Assembly: GCA_028641055.1 (NCBI GenBank)
Contig: CM054061.1
Span: 59,442,825 to 59,506,824 of the forward strand
Length of the DNA stretch: 64,000 nt
DNA from: Alopecurus myosuroides
Taxonomy: Eukaryota; Streptophyta; Magnoliopsida; Poales; Poaceae
Direction of reading: 5' to 3'
The notes under the pieces were generated by a model, which did no database searches, had not been told where the DNA came from, and saw only the letters and a list, made by a program, of their open reading frames with translations. Of this stretch, positions 32,492-45,237 are shown piece by piece (within the stretch, counting starts at the first letter, position 1; each line of letters starts with the position of its first letter). The translations under genes were made by a program, and so were the position numbers.

Positions 32492-35400
32492 ATGAGCGAG
32501 GTCTTCGAGGGCTACGAGCGGCAGTACTGCGAGATCTCCGCCTCCCTCTCGCGCAAGTGCGCCGCCGCCTCCGCCCTCGATGGCGGTACGTTTCTGCCTC
32601 TTGGCTCTCCCCCGAATCTGGTGCCCCGGGCAGTCGCCACAGGTTCCCGGTTCCCCCGCCCTTTCTGATTTGGTCTGCTCTGATTCCGGCCGCCTCTTTC
32701 CCCTTTGCCAGAGAAGAAGAAGCAGAAGCTGTCCGAGATCCAGGCCGACGTGCTGGAGGCCGAAACCCTGGTAAACATCCGGGAACTGTACTCTCCCTGT
32801 GCTTAATTTTCAGCCGTCCGTCCTGTGCAAACCACCTGCTACTCTAGTGGAGTTTTTTTTTGCCTAGTTATGACGTCTAGTTGTGTAATTATGCTTCGAA
32901 TTGCTGCTACCGTAGATCAGGAAGATGGACTTGGAGGCGCGGAGCCTGCAGCCGAGCGTCAAGGCGGGCTTGCTGGCCAAATTGAGGGAGTACAAATCTG
33001 ATCTCAGCAACGTCAAGGGCGAGATCAAGAGGGTGTCGGCGCCCAATGCCCACCAGGCCACCCGGGAGGAGCTCCTCGAGGCCGGCATGTCGGACACGCT
33101 CGCGGTGAGCTCCCTATCCCTCATGCTAGTTCCTATGGATATTGTGCCTGTAGCACACCAGCTATCTGACATACCAAGTAATCACTGGTTACAAACATAC
33201 TTTTAGTAGATTCTGCTTGTTGCAGTGTGTCTGTTTGACTCTGACTGTGCGTTCGTTCAAAAACTTGTACTCCCTCCATTCCAAATTAGATGACTACCAC
33301 ATAGATGTATCTAGACATATTTTAGTACTAGATACATCTATTTGAGAGTCATCTAATATGGAACGGAGGGAGTATGTTGTCTGTGTGTTCCTTTTAAAAA
33401 TTAGTTTGTGTGTGCCTGACCCTAGTATAGTACTATTAGCTTAGATCATGGCCGCTGCTTTGTGTTCGCCTTAATCCTTTTGTACCTGTATTGTTCAAGT
33501 GGCTGGGTTAGGTCTGTTGCTGTCAGTTGAGCCCATAGTTGTTGATACCAGTACCCACATTCCAGATTTGTTGCATGTACTTGGATATTTTTGTTCACCT
33601 GAGCGACGGTGTTCGTTCTGTGTCACTGATGTCCTATATTTCTGATAGTGTTAGTTCTGCTGTGACGTTGAACTATGTTGTAAGGTTAACCCATTATGTG
33701 GGGAATCTGGGACGGGATTTTTCTTGAGAAGGAAATTCCCAAGCAGAAGGTTAAATATTGAGGGTTTTGTGTTCAGCGTGCTTGAAAACTATGAATATGA
33801 TGGGTTACAGTGCAGAGAAGATCTTTCAGACATGATGTGTAAAACAATGTGCCGTATTGTGGATTGCAAAGAAGTGTTCCATACATTTTATTTGACTTTA
33901 AATGTTTTGCATGGATATTCATGAAGTGATAACTGCTACTATTATAAATTCTAATGGTTTTAGTTGGTAAATATTACGAGAACAATGTTTCATGAACTTC
34001 AGTTGGGACTGTAATTTGAAATTTCCTAAGTTGCGAGTTTAGCACTCTGGTTATGATTACATACAGGCCTCTTGTAATCCGTACATAGCTATAATGATGC
34101 AGAAGCAGGGCGCGCATGAACACAGAACTACATTTGGACTCCATTGTGAATAAGTGTTTTGAGTTATACCTTTCTTGGACCTCGTTTCCCTAGCTGAACA
34201 GTCTTGGATGTACACTGTTTTACCATGGATGAGCAAGATAGAAAAGCCACATACATTTCATCTTATTATAACATTAATTTTTTTGCTAATCCATTTTAAT
34301 TATTCTTAGATACCTTTAATCTTGGATACATGTTATTTCGTTTTAATAAACCTTCATAAAAACCTATATATGACCTTGCCATCAGTTCATTAGCTCGCAA
34401 TTTAATTTATTTCTATTTAAGTGCACATGTTAAGAGCAAATTTATCATGGGAAATCTCTAAAATTGCTTTGTTTATTCAGTATCTTTCTTTTCATTGGCC
34501 CTTCTTGCAATTATTCTATTATCATAGGACTGTTTCCATTCGGTTGTACTTATGCAATGTTTGCTGTTCTGCTACATGGCTCAGGCATCTTCTGATCAGA
34601 GAGGAAGACTGATGATGACATCAGAAAGATTAAACCAGTCTTCGGAGAGAATTAGAGAGAGCCAAAAAACGGTTTTCGAGACAGAAGAAATTGGTGTAAC
34701 AATTCTTCAAGACCTTCATAATCAACGGCAGTCACTGCTGCATGCTCACACAACAGTATGTACTTTGTTCTTTCAAGTTATTTATTTTCGGAACTTTGAG
34801 CCGTCATTGGACCTAACATGTTCTTTGCAACTTCTCTTGTCCAATTATTATGGATTGATCTCTGGCAAGCAGCAACAACAATCTTAGCTAGCAAACCACA
34901 TAGACAAGAAATGCCATCTGTTAGATTATTATTTGGTGTTTTGATCATTTCCTGCCCATAGGCTTATTAGAAACTGGTTACTCCTTTATGAAGTATTTAT
35001 ACTCAAACAATGAAAGTTACTGTTGCTGCGAAATTAGGCGAGTGTCTTGCATTGCACAGCTGAAAGAACATAGCTGTCCAAACTATTCTACAGGAGTCAT
35101 ACAATTGTCTGGTGCTAGATACGACTAGTCAACGACTGGTCTACGAATCGCTATCTGGAGGTCGACTCGACTAGTTGGGTGAGTCGCTCGACTCGTTCAA
35201 CTAGTCCTGACTAATCGTGGTGACTAGTCACAACTTCTGAGTCGATCGACTAAGGTCATATTTTTACCCAATATTACCTTAACCCGGCTTGAAACCTAGA
35301 TCCAGCGCCCTTTTCCCATGAATTGCCCAGGTTTTCACCCACTGCCCTGCCCCCAACATTTGATTTGCACACCTGATTGCTTATATTATGCTACTAATAG

Positions 35401-36136
35401 CTATGTAATTTGGTATTTTATACTACATAGTACATACTGCTGTTTACTCATGTCGACTAGTCTACAAGAGTCGCGACTAGTCACGACCAGTCTACCGGTT
35501 GCTCCTCCAGAACGACTCGTCGACTGGTCGACTCGTAATTCTTGGATGCGTCACATCTAGATGCATCACATGCGCCATTTTTGTTTGGACACGAGTTACA
35601 AAATAGTTGGTCTTCGATGATGCCAAATCGTCAGAAAATATCCATTTCTCCAAGTCGTAGGAAAAGAGACCTGTCCCACTTGACCACTTGGTAATTTCTG
35701 CAAAGAAACATATTTTGTGTACGTCTCATGTTAACAAAATGAACAAAGAAACACATATTTACCTTTTATCCACGAGGTAAATTCCTCGGAGCTATTGGAA
35801 GTTTAGCTTTGCACATTAGGTATAGTAACTCCGTGAATCACCCTGCCTAGCATTTAGGTTTCTCTGGCATTACTTTATGGTGGGCTGCCTGGTTAAAAAA
35901 AAAGCAACGAGCGCACAATTTACTCTGCTAGTTAAGACTTGAGAGGATTTACTAATGATCATTTCTCCTGCTCATGCCCACAGCTGCACGGCGTGGACGA
36001 CTACATCGGTAAAAGCAAGAAGGTCCTGGCGTCCATGTCCAAGAGGATGGACAGGAACAAGTGGATCGTGGGCGGCATCATCGCGGCGCTCGTCTTCACC
36101 ATCCTCGTCATACTGTACTTCAAGTTCGCTCGTTAG
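32492..36136 (+). CDS. VTI11: VTI11-like Qb-SNARE (vesicle transport v-SNARE), five exons
   Basis: Exons 32492-32585, 32712-32770, 32916-33104, 34585-34755 and 35984-36136 all use GT-AG introns with matching phases. They encode 221 residues, the usual length for plant VTI1 proteins. The N-terminus MSEVFEGYERQYCEISASLS and the Habc-type helices (RKMDLEARSLQPSVKAGLL) fit the v-SNARE N domain. The SNARE motif runs from about residue 130 to 195, with the likely zero-layer Gln in NQRQSLL (residue 161). A C-terminal anchor follows, WIVGGIIAALVFTILVILYF (residues 198-217). Plant VTI11/VTI12 pair with syntaxins in trans-Golgi to prevacuole and vacuole fusion; VTI11 fits better than VTI12 (KKQKLSEI block). 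The frame is intact. Introns 3 and 4 are enlarged by a Stowaway MITE and a motif-rich repeat. The start is the first in-frame ATG and matches the family. Confidence 0.95.
33270..33372. mobile_element. Stowaway MITE in VTI11 intron 3
   Basis: CTCCCTCCATTCCAAATTAG and its inverted partner ending GGAACGGAGGGAG are flanked by TA. Its centre is a long hairpin (AGATACATCTATTTG / AGATGTATCTAGAC). Confidence 0.9.
35119..35538. repeat. GACTAGTC-motif-rich element in VTI11 intron 4
   Basis: Two motif-dense arms (35119-35265 and 35453-35538) carry many copies of CGACTAG, GACTAGTC and CGACTCG on both strands. They flank a unique centre. The layout resembles a non-autonomous DNA transposon with subterminal repeats, but neither terminal inverted repeats nor a target duplication could be fixed. 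Confidence 0.55.
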
Positions 36137-37689
36137 AGCTAAGCCTGTATTCCCCGAGCCACGCCAAACGCATCAGCTAAATATTCGTTTCCCCTGAAAC
36201 GACTAACTCTGCACCCGAGGCCTGTGTTTGTGTGTGTGTGCGCGCGCGCGCGGAAGGTGATGTACAGTGACACCTGCGACCATGTAAAACATGAATTGTT
36301 TCAGAGATCGTGTGGGCTTGTGTCCAGGAGGTTGATATCCATGAATTTTGAGTCGAAATTTGACATAGATCAGAGAAAAAAAAGTGCCGAGCCAACACAA
36401 ATGTACACTATTCGAAACAAAATGACCACATCATTTTTAAGTAAAAAATAAAGGGGAAACCAGAGCACATCATAGATACAGAAGTTTAGTTTAATCGATG
36501 CGAATGCTACTTTCGAAATCAGGCTCTGTAGTCTTCACTTTTGTCCTTAATTGTGTTAGATATCGTTCTGGACTTGACGGCACTGTACACCTTGCTCCCT
36601 AATTTGTCCGTTTCAGCACCAGTCGTGCGCGGGAGGGGTATGGGAACGCGCCTTACCGGGCTGTTTACTTCACGGGGATGGGCCACAAACGGCCAATTTA
36701 CAAAGCAAAAAATAAAGAAAACACCCTAAAACTAGGGCTTGGGCCGCTCGCCGAAGCTAATTGTCAAGAATGGCGTAGTCCGGCTCGCTGTACAGGTGGC
36801 CCGGGAGGCCGCGGCGGTGTAGCCGGTTAGGCGGGCTGCGGTGGCGTGAGGACCCCGCCTCGTGGTCGTTCTTGCCCCCACAGCGGTGGGACATCCCAAC
36901 GGCGGAGGTTGGGGAGGGCTAGGATTTCGTTCTCCGACGAGGCTGTGCAGTGGAGTGGGGGGAGTGGGGACGCCGTGTGACCTTTAATAACACCGGAAGG
37001 GGAGGCGAGCAGATGGTGGGTCACTACCGTGTGGGCCAGCCGTGTTGACCATGCGCGCGAGCGAGTCAGTGCCGTGTCCACGGCTGCTCAAATCCCGAAC
37101 AAATTTGGACCGGACTTGAGCAGGCCCGGACGAAAACTGGGCTGAAACACGAGGTAGGAAGCCCCGTAGGGACCTGTTTTTCGGTGGGACTACTCAATCA
37201 TGTTGCGACACATCCGTTGCTGGAATAATTGGACACGCACGACGGAGTATACGCCAAGTGGAAAGTTAATTTCAGATAAAGAAAAGTTATATTCAACCAG
37301 CCGCTGAAACTTGAACAATTTGGCCTATATATAGGCATCCTGAAGAGAAACGGACGGGTAAGGTGGTCAGGGTTGCATGCTCTGTGTGTGACGGTTAGCG
37401 GTGCATGTTTGACAAGCACACACTTACCCCGTCGTGAAGGGCTCCGCCGATCAGCAGCGTGGACCGATTTTTTATGCTTGTTCTCGTGCCGTCGTGCGCG
37501 CCGCTCCAGCAGGGTCTTGACACCGACAAAATACGGGAGGTTATACCGGGTAATCACAAAAAAAGGCTTTCGGAAGGTCACCCAGAGTGCGTTGTGCGTG
37601 CGATAAGTGTCGCATTCGCCTTTAACGGCAATTCTGCGTGTCACCGCGTACCTCTGTCTTTCAATGGCCTTGGCCCATATTAGTTATTT
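36137..37689. other. VTI11 3' region and intergenic DNA
   Basis: The 3' untranslated region contains a (GT)n(GC)n tract at 36220-36251 and ATGTAAAACATGAATTG near 36283, where transcription may end. From 36690 to 37080 the sequence is GC-rich without a recognisable gene. A perfect 14-bp palindrome GCCTATATATAGGC sits at 37323-37336 and looks like a TATA element. No gene is supported downstream of it before the LINE. Confidence 0.4.
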
Positions 37690-37728
37690 TTCGCCTATTA
37701 GCTTGATCGGTAGCAAGGTGAGAGATGG

Positions 37729-38448
37729 TTGATGAAAGCAGTCTCGGGAGGAGCGGGAGAATTTCATCGAGTAAAAGTAGAACTTCAAGCAGCTAAACCC
37801 TTGATGAGGTTTGTCAATCTCTCACCAGAAGGGGTAACGAGTATGTACCTTCAAGTGAAATTTGAGAAGATGTCCAAGTTCTGTAAGTTCTGTGGTGTTA
37901 TGGGGCATGTTGAACTGGAGTGTGGCTCGGGGGAGTTTAAAGATGATGAGTTACAATTTGGTGATTGGATGTTGGCGCCTATGGAGTCTTGGCACCCGGA
38001 GACACCTCGTGTGCGAGGTGGTTTTACCAAAGACCGCCCTGCTGGGGGAGGTAGGGGGGATCGAGGAGGAAGGACGATGGGACGTGGCCGTGGCACATCT
38101 GGAGGTCGTGGAAGATATGGAGGAGCAGGAGACAGAGCACCGGATACCGTATGGAGAGAAAAGGGAGAGACGCAGCAATCCGAGGCGTGGTCACGTAAGC
38201 GATCGTCGGATGATGCGGGTTTTGAGCAAGCGACTGATGCACTTGTGGATACAGCCTCGAGTCCTATGAAACATGGCCCAGAGAGGAATGATGGCAGAGG
38301 GGAGAAGCCAAAGAAACAAAAGCAACTTCTGCTGGAATCAGCCACGGTAACTAAGGAGAGGAGGGAGTCGGTAGCCCCCACCGCCACCTGCTTATATCCC
38401 TCCAAAAGATCTCAAGAGGCAGAAGAAAATGTTAGCTATGGTGGATAA
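37729..38448 (+). pseudogene. LINE ORF1, C-terminal part
   Basis: It begins inside the conserved block RVKVELQAAKPLMRFVNL found in DUF4283/zinc-knuckle proteins of plant LINEs. A CCHC knuckle follows (CKFCGVMGHVELEC), then an Arg/Gly-rich tail (GGRGDRGGRTMGRGRGTSGG). It would bind element RNA. The N-terminal half is missing because the element is 5'-truncated; the stop is at 38446-38448. Confidence 0.75.
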
Positions 38449-38505
38449 AGAGAAGACTGTAACCGAAGATGAGGCGGGCTCCATGGAGGGGCACCGCCCA
38501 GCGCA

Positions 38506-41500
38506 ATGAGTTGCGCGGGTTGGAACTGCCGTGGCCTGGGCAACGCCGCGGCAGTGAATGAGCTGCGTGCTTTTGCACGTCGAGTTGCCCCCACCGTGTT
38601 GTGTGTGCTCGAGACTCAAGTACATAGAACTAGGGTGGAAGGACTTAGCAAGACGCTAGGGTTTGATAAGGCTTTTGATGTCAGTAGTTCTGGTCGGAGT
38701 GGAGGGCTAGGAATCTACTGGAATAAAGAGACAAATATTGAGATTTTACCGTATTCACAATACCATATTGATGTTATTATTACAGAGCAAGGATGTGATC
38801 CGTGGAGGCTTACATGTGTATACGGGGAGGCACAGACGTGTCAGCGTTATAAGACGTGGGACATGATCAAGTTTATCAAATGCTCTTCAGACCTTCCTTG
38901 GGTTTGCATGGGCGATTTTAATGAGGTTTTACATCGATCGGAGCATGTGGGAGTACAGGAGCGTAGTCATGCGCAACTTGAGGGATTTTGTGAGATGGTT
39001 GATGTGTGTGGACTTCGTGATCTTGGTTACGAAGGAAGGAGTTGGACTTTCGAGAAGAAAGTAACAGGAGGGTCGTTCTGCCGTGTGCGGCTAGATAGGG
39101 CCCTGGCCACGACTGATTGGAGTGCCTGTTTCCCATCTGCCACAGTTCAAAATCTAACAGCCGCGGCATCCGATCATGGGCTCATTTTGTTAACATGGGC
39201 GAATCAAAAAAACCCCAAGAGGGGCCGGTCTCGGTTCAGGTACGAAACCATGTGGGGAACACATAAGGAATTCAATCCGATGCTTGAAAATGAGTGACAG
39301 AGCGAAGTGGCCACTAACCTGGAAGAATTTTAGAGGAAACTAGGGAGGATCTCGGGTCACTTGACAGACCGGAATAAAAACACTTTCGGGAGTATTAAGC
39401 TGGAATTAAGTAAGCTGGAAGGTGAACTTGAGAGATTGCGGTCAGATCCGGCAAGGACGGAGCCTTCTAGGGCTGAGATAAAAATCACATACAGGGTTGT
39501 TGAGCTAAGCCATAGGGAAGAGATCATGTGGCAGCAGAGGGCAAGGACTCAGTGGTTGACTGCGGGAGACAAGAATACCAAACTTTTCCATTTAAGAGCA
39601 AGTCAACGGAGGAAAAAGAACAACATCCCCCGGCTGAAGAAAGAGGATGGGTCGGTTACGGAGGACCAAAAGGAGATGGGGGCCTTACCACGAAGTTTTA
39701 CAAGAAATTGTACACATCCGAGGGCACTAGTAACATGCATGAAGTGCTAGATACGGTCCCAAACAAAGTGTCTCCTGCGATGAACGACCGCTTAGTGCGT
39801 CAGTTTGAACAGGGAGAGGTAAAGGAGGCACTTTTTCAGATGTTTCCAACAAAAGCCCCCAGGACCCGATGGCTTTCCCGCGCACTTCTTACAGCGTCAT
39901 TGGGAAATCTGTGGGGGAGAGGTGACCTCGATAGTGCTGCGTGTGCTGCGAGGGGAGGATGATCCAACTCTTATCAACAAAACTTTTATTGTGCTAATTC
40001 CGAAGGTGGCGAGTCCTAAGGAGTTGGGTCAGTTTAGACCTATCAGCTTGTGTAATGTTATCTACAAGATCACATCTAAAGTGTTGGCAAACAGGCTGAA
40101 GGAAATTCTACCGGAGATCATTGCTGAGGAGCAATCGGCGTTCGTCCCGGGACATTTGATCACTGATAACATTATTACGGCTTATGAGTGTTTACACTTC
40201 ATGAAACGTAAGAGAGCATGGGATTTGCGGTGCTGTGCGCTGAAGCTGGATATGCAGAAAGCGTACGATAGGGTGGAGTGGAGCTATCTACGAGCGATAA
40301 TGCTGCGTTTGGGCTTCAATCAGTGATGGGTGGAGATGGTGATGCGATTGGTAACAACCGTCTCATTCTCAGTTATTTTTAATGGTGATCATCTTGAGAG
40401 TTTTTATCCTTCTAGGGGCATCCGTTAGGGTGATCATATTTCTCCTTATCTCTTTTTGTTGGCAGCAGAGGGCCTGTCGTGCCTGTTAAATTCAAAAGTT
40501 CAGTCATCGTGCTTAAGTGGTATTAAAGTGGCTCCATTGGCCCTAGTGCTCAGTCACTTATTATTCGCAGATGACAGCCTACTGTTTTTCAGATCGAGAA
40601 CGGAAGATGCATTAGAAGCGAGAAAGATCTTGAGGAGTTACTGCGAGGCATCCGGCCAGCGTCTAAATGAGGGGAAATCTTCAATACACTTCTCAAAGGG
40701 ATGCCAGCAGGCCACAAGGGACGAGATCATGGAAATATTAAATGTTCATAATGTCTCGTTGAGCGAGAAATACTTGGGAATGCCCTCTGATGTTGGTATC
40801 TCTATCAACGGGGCTTTTAAATTCCTAAAGGACCGAATATGGAAGAGAGTCCAAGGATGGATGGAAATGCTACTGTCGGCCGCGGGGAAGGAGGTGCTTA
40901 TCAAGGCTGTTGCACAAGCGATACCAACGTATTCAATGGCTTGTTTCAGACTTCCGAAAGGCCTGTGTCAGCACATAGATAGCTTGCTTCGCAGATTTTG
41001 GTGGGGGAGCAAGGAAGGGAAGCGTCGCACCTGTTGGGTTTCCTGGGAAGAGATGATAAAACCGAAGTATTTGGGGGTGCATGGGGTTTAGGGACATCGA
41101 ACTCTTTAAACTAGCCCTTTTAGCTCGTCAAGCATGGAGGATTCTACAAGAACCAACATCATTAAGTGTGAGGATTCTAGCAGCGGTTTATTACCCACAG
41201 GGTGAATTTCTTAATGCAAGTATTGATACTTCTCCCTCGAGGGTTTGGAGAGCAATTTGTGACGGCAAGGAGGTTTTACAGCAAGGCTTAATTCGCCGGA
41301 TTGGTACGGGGAAAACACGAGCATCTGGAAATCTAACTGGCTCCCGCGTGATGGCAGTCTGCGCCCGATCGCGTGTCCGAGTGATGATCCACCTGTTCTT
41401 GTCAGTGAGCTGATTGATCGTTTCAATGCTCGATGGGATGTGGAGATGCTAAACCAGGTTTTCTTGCCGATTGACAGAGAGGTGATAGAAACAATTCCTT

Positions 41501-42617
41501 TAAGTACCCGGAGGCAGGAGGACTTTTGGGCCTGGCATTATGAGAGGAGTGGAGTTTTTTCTGTACGCTCCGCTTATCATTGCTTGTTGCAACACGAGAG
41601 AGAAGGACAGACTGGCTTGAGGAGAGGCCAGGGGAGTCGGGGCTGAGAGATAAAGCAAAGGACTGGTGCATGTTGTGGAATGCAAAGGTACCATCCAAAA
41701 TTAGAGTTTTCCTATGGAGGTTGGCTCATCATTCTCTCCAGACGAGTGACCTGCTTAAGCACAGGAAGATGGCTGAGCAGCGGACATGCAAAATATGCGG
41801 ACGCCCGGACTCGTGGAGACACGCATTACTGGAGTGTAACATGGCGCGGTGTACCTGGGCTTTGGCGCCAGAAGATCTCACCGAGATGGTTGCCAACATA
41901 CAAGAAACAGATGCGAGAGCGTGGTTGGCGACAATGTTCAGAGCTTTACCACAGCAAGACTTGGTAAGGGCTGTTGTAACTCTGTGGGCGGTGTGGCACG
42001 CCAGAAGGAAGGCGATTTACGATGGTATTTTTCAAAGACCAATGTCCACAAACTGTTTCATTGAGAGATTCATAGCTGAGCTGGAGATGATCGAGCCAGC
42101 GCGGAAGGAGAAGAAGATCCAGGGGAGGGGGCCGAGGTGGCTAGCACCACCGCAGCACCTAGCTAAGATAAACGTGGATGCGGCCACGTCAAAGAATTCA
42201 AACAAGGCCGCCTTTGGAGCAGTGGTTCGCAGTGCCGATGGTTCTTTCTTGGGGGCCTCGGCAGTAGTGATGGAAGGCATAACCGACCCGGAGACACTCG
42301 AAGCCCTAGCTTGCCGCGAGGGGCTAGCGATCGCACAAGACCTGGGGGTTGGGAGTTTCAGATTAGCATCTGATTGCTTGAATGTTGTCAGTAATATTCG
42401 AGGACGGGGATTTTGCTCTTATGGCCATGTGATCAAGGAGATACAAGCAAGAGCTCGTCGTGTTTCGAGTTTCGAAGTTGCTCATGAGTGGAGATCATCC
42501 AATGTGGAAGCTCATGGCCTAGCTAGAAGTGCTATTTATCTATCAGTAGGTAGACACGTGTGGTTTGAATCGCCACCTCCAGGTGTGGTTGTAAATGTGC
42601 TAAATTCTTCTGAATAA
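38506..42617 (+). pseudogene. LINE ORF2: endonuclease, reverse transcriptase, RNase H (broken)
   Basis: AP-type endonuclease at 38506-39297 (WNCRGLGN, CVLETQ, GDFNEVL, SDHGLILL), ending in TGA with a second stop soon after. The linker 39361-39960 has a frameshift near 39690. Reverse transcriptase starts near 39960 (FIVLIPKVASPKELGQFRPISL) and continues through KLDMQKAYDRVEW. A TGA at 40324-40326 and a TAG at 40426-40428 follow, then HLLFADDSLLFF, with the FADD active site. After a frame change near 41085 and another near 41410 come a zinc-binding region and an RNase H domain (KINVDAATSKNSNKAAFGAV, EALACREGLAIA), which is open to its stop at 42617. It is one element gene with at least four stops or frameshifts and is not functional. 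Confidence 0.85.
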
Positions 42618-42846
42618 AAGGTGTGGTAATTCTCAAAAAAAAAAAAAACTCAACAACAACAAAAAATGTTATGTCCGTTTGACCGATTGGACTTTCAACT
42701 GTTTCTATTTCCGTGCATAGCGGTACTGTGTATTCATTTGGACCATTCCAGAAATCAAATTGGAAAATAAAACTGGCTAGCCGATCTTGAATATATTTAG
42801 ACAAGTCAAGAATTGAATAATTATGAACATAACTAATTAAAAACTA

Positions 42847-43007
42847 CTCTCTCCGTTTCTAAATATAAGATGTTCTACCTATTACTTATGTTGACTAGAT
42901 ACGGATTAATACAAGTGAACATATATACTAAAAGTTGTTTAGATACATGTAAACATATATGAATGTGGAAAAAGCCTAAAACATTTTAAATTTAGGAACG
43001 AAGGGAG
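42847..43007. mobile_element. Stowaway MITE (Thalos-like)
   Basis: CTCTCTCCGTTTCTAAATA at the left and its inverted partner ending AACGAAGGGAG at the right, flanked by TA. The internal TAAGATGTT is typical of the Thalos group. Confidence 0.85.
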
Positions 43008-43009
43008 TA

Positions 43010-43880
43010 TATAACAAGTATAATGCTTTTTTAACCCTTTTGGCAATTTTTTTTTTAAACCGTTAACATTTATTTGGATCACAATTTTTTTTAATCCCTT
43101 CAAAGTATATTTCTTTGAAGCCGGTGAACATCATTTTGGACATGTCAACATTTTTGAATCTCGAGGTGTTTCTCAAAACCGTGAACATTTTTTTTTAAAT
43201 CCCACAAACATATTGGAAGCTAGTAAACATTTTTTTTAACCCGTTAATATGCATTTTGCACCTCATGAATCTACAGTTTTTAGATATCATAATCATTTTT
43301 GTTTGAATCTAGTGAATATAGTTTTTGAATTTGCGATAGACCACCTAAACATTTTTTCAAACTTAACAATTTTTGTTAGTCCTTGGATGTACTTTTTGGA
43401 ACCTCGTGGAGATATTTTTATCCATGAACGTATTTTATCGAACCATCGAATTGAACATTTTTTTAACCCGGTGAACATTCTATTGAATATGTCAATCTAC
43501 TATATTTAGATATGGTGAATATTTTTTAAATCCATGAACATACTCTTTTTGAAGTCATGAACAGTTTTATCAAACTCGATGAATATTATTAGGAATCTTT
43601 GAAAGTAAATTTTTGAACCCCGTGAATTTTTTTTTTGAATCCATGAATGTACTTTTGTCAAACCGGTGAACATTTTTATTAAAATGTGAATGTACATTTT
43701 TTTTAACCCCGTGTATTTTTAACCTTGTGATTTATTTTGAATACCGTGAACATGTTAGTGAATATGTCAATATACTTTATTTAAACTAGATGTATATTTT
43801 ATAAAATCTATGGAGGTACTTTTCCGACGTGAATAAAAAAACATAGCCAAAACCGAAGAAAAATAATAGAATGAAAAAAA
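43010..43880. repeat. AT-rich quasi-periodic repeat, GTGAACATTTTTT type
   Basis: Degenerate copies of GTGAACATTTTTTTAATCC and ATGTCAATATAC-like motifs recur irregularly throughout. This pattern is common inside grass DNA transposons. Long T and A runs explain the short ORFs; no gene is supported. Confidence 0.65.
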
Positions 43881-44545
43881 GAAAAAAAATAGGCTTGAAC
43901 TATTCCAAACCGGAGACAAAAAAAATTTTAACGAAAAGGGTAGGTGAACAAAAACTAGGTTTGAACCACTGCAAATCGGAATGCAAAATTTGAATATGAA
44001 TGGTACGTGAATATAAAATGCATATTTGAACAATTTCATAAACGGGATACAAAAAATTGCACCGAAAAATAGTAGGTGCACTGAAAATATATTTGATCAA
44101 TTTCAAACGAGGAATACAACAAAATTAACGAAAATAGTAGGTGACCATAAAAATAGATTTGGGCGATTTCAAACCTCAGAAGCAACACAAAATTACGACA
44201 AAATTAGGTGAACATAAAAAAATGATTTGAACAATATTAAATCTTGGATAAACCAAAATTTACAAAAAATATTAGGTGAACATAAAATAGATTTAAACAG
44301 TTTCAAACCTCGAAACAAAATTTTAAAATATAATAAGATAAAAATAAACTATTTCGAACTGAAAATAGGTTTGAACGATTTAAGTGAAGCAAAATTGAAC
44401 ATAACTCAAAGTGTATAAGGTGAACATAAACTACATGTGAACAGAAAATATATTTGAACGATTTTAAAAATTGGGATATAAAAATTGAACATAAATAGTA
44501 GTTAAACATTAAAATCGGTTTGAACAATTTCAAACCATGTACAGA
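43881..44545. repeat. Degenerate tandem repeat, about 67-bp period
   Basis: The motif TAGGTGAACATAAA plus a following GATTTGAACAATTTCAAAC recurs at about 43941, 44003, 44073, 44138, 44205 and 44273, and again near 44416. Spacing is 62-70 bp. Units are diverged. From 44546 to 45237 the sequence is A-rich without repeats or genes. Confidence 0.7.
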
Positions 44546-45237
44546 ACAAAAAAATCATGAACGTCCCTGTGAACATTTTTCGAAGTCCGTGGTCCTACTT
44601 ATTTTGAAATCAGGAACCATTTTGTTGAGCCATAAAATTTATTTCATAACACATAAACATATTTTTTGAGATTTAAAAACTTTAGTTATATGTTAATGTA
44701 TATAATGAAATTTTATCTCAAAAAAATATATATAATGAAATTTATGTATCCATAAAAAATAAATGAAAAGAAACTAAACATAGAAAAAGAAAAGAAAAGC
44801 CGAAAACAAAGTAAAAAGTAGCAAAAAAAACATTCCAAAAAGGAAGGTAAGGAAAAAGATAGCATAAAACATGAGAAAAATAATATAATGAAAAGAAAAA
44901 GGAAAGAAAATATGCCAAAAAATTCTCACCAAACGATGAGTAGTTTTTTTTTTGGAAATCCCAATCTATTTGGTGTGGAAATGTCTGAAGCCCCTGTCTC
45001 GAAAAGAAAGAAGAATTCGTCATCGCATGCACGACAGATACGAGAACTGAATAAGCGGAAGAAACGGGTCAGCCCCATATGGCATAGGGCTATGCGGCAG
45101 GATATTCAAGACGCAATGAGCGGCCTATCGGATTTGCCCAAAAATACGTATAGAGATATCCGTTTTACGACACTAGATGGAGGGAATACAAAGAATCAAA
45201 TGAATGAACAGTTTCAGTCCCTTGGACAACGAATATA

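Larger units (their letters stand above)
37690..42648 (+). mobile_element. LINE (L1-type) non-LTR retrotransposon, 5'-truncated
   Basis: It carries the end of ORF1 (zinc knuckle), then ORF2 with endonuclease, reverse transcriptase and RNase H, and ends in an A14 tract (42635-42648). An AATAAA overlaps the ORF2 stop. 5' truncation and a poly(A) tail are normal for target-primed insertion. The exact 5' border and target duplication could not be determined. Confidence 0.9.

Noticed and set aside
36827..37081. GC-rich minus-strand ORF downstream of VTI11
   Set aside because: No domain, no splice or promoter context; best explained by local GC content.
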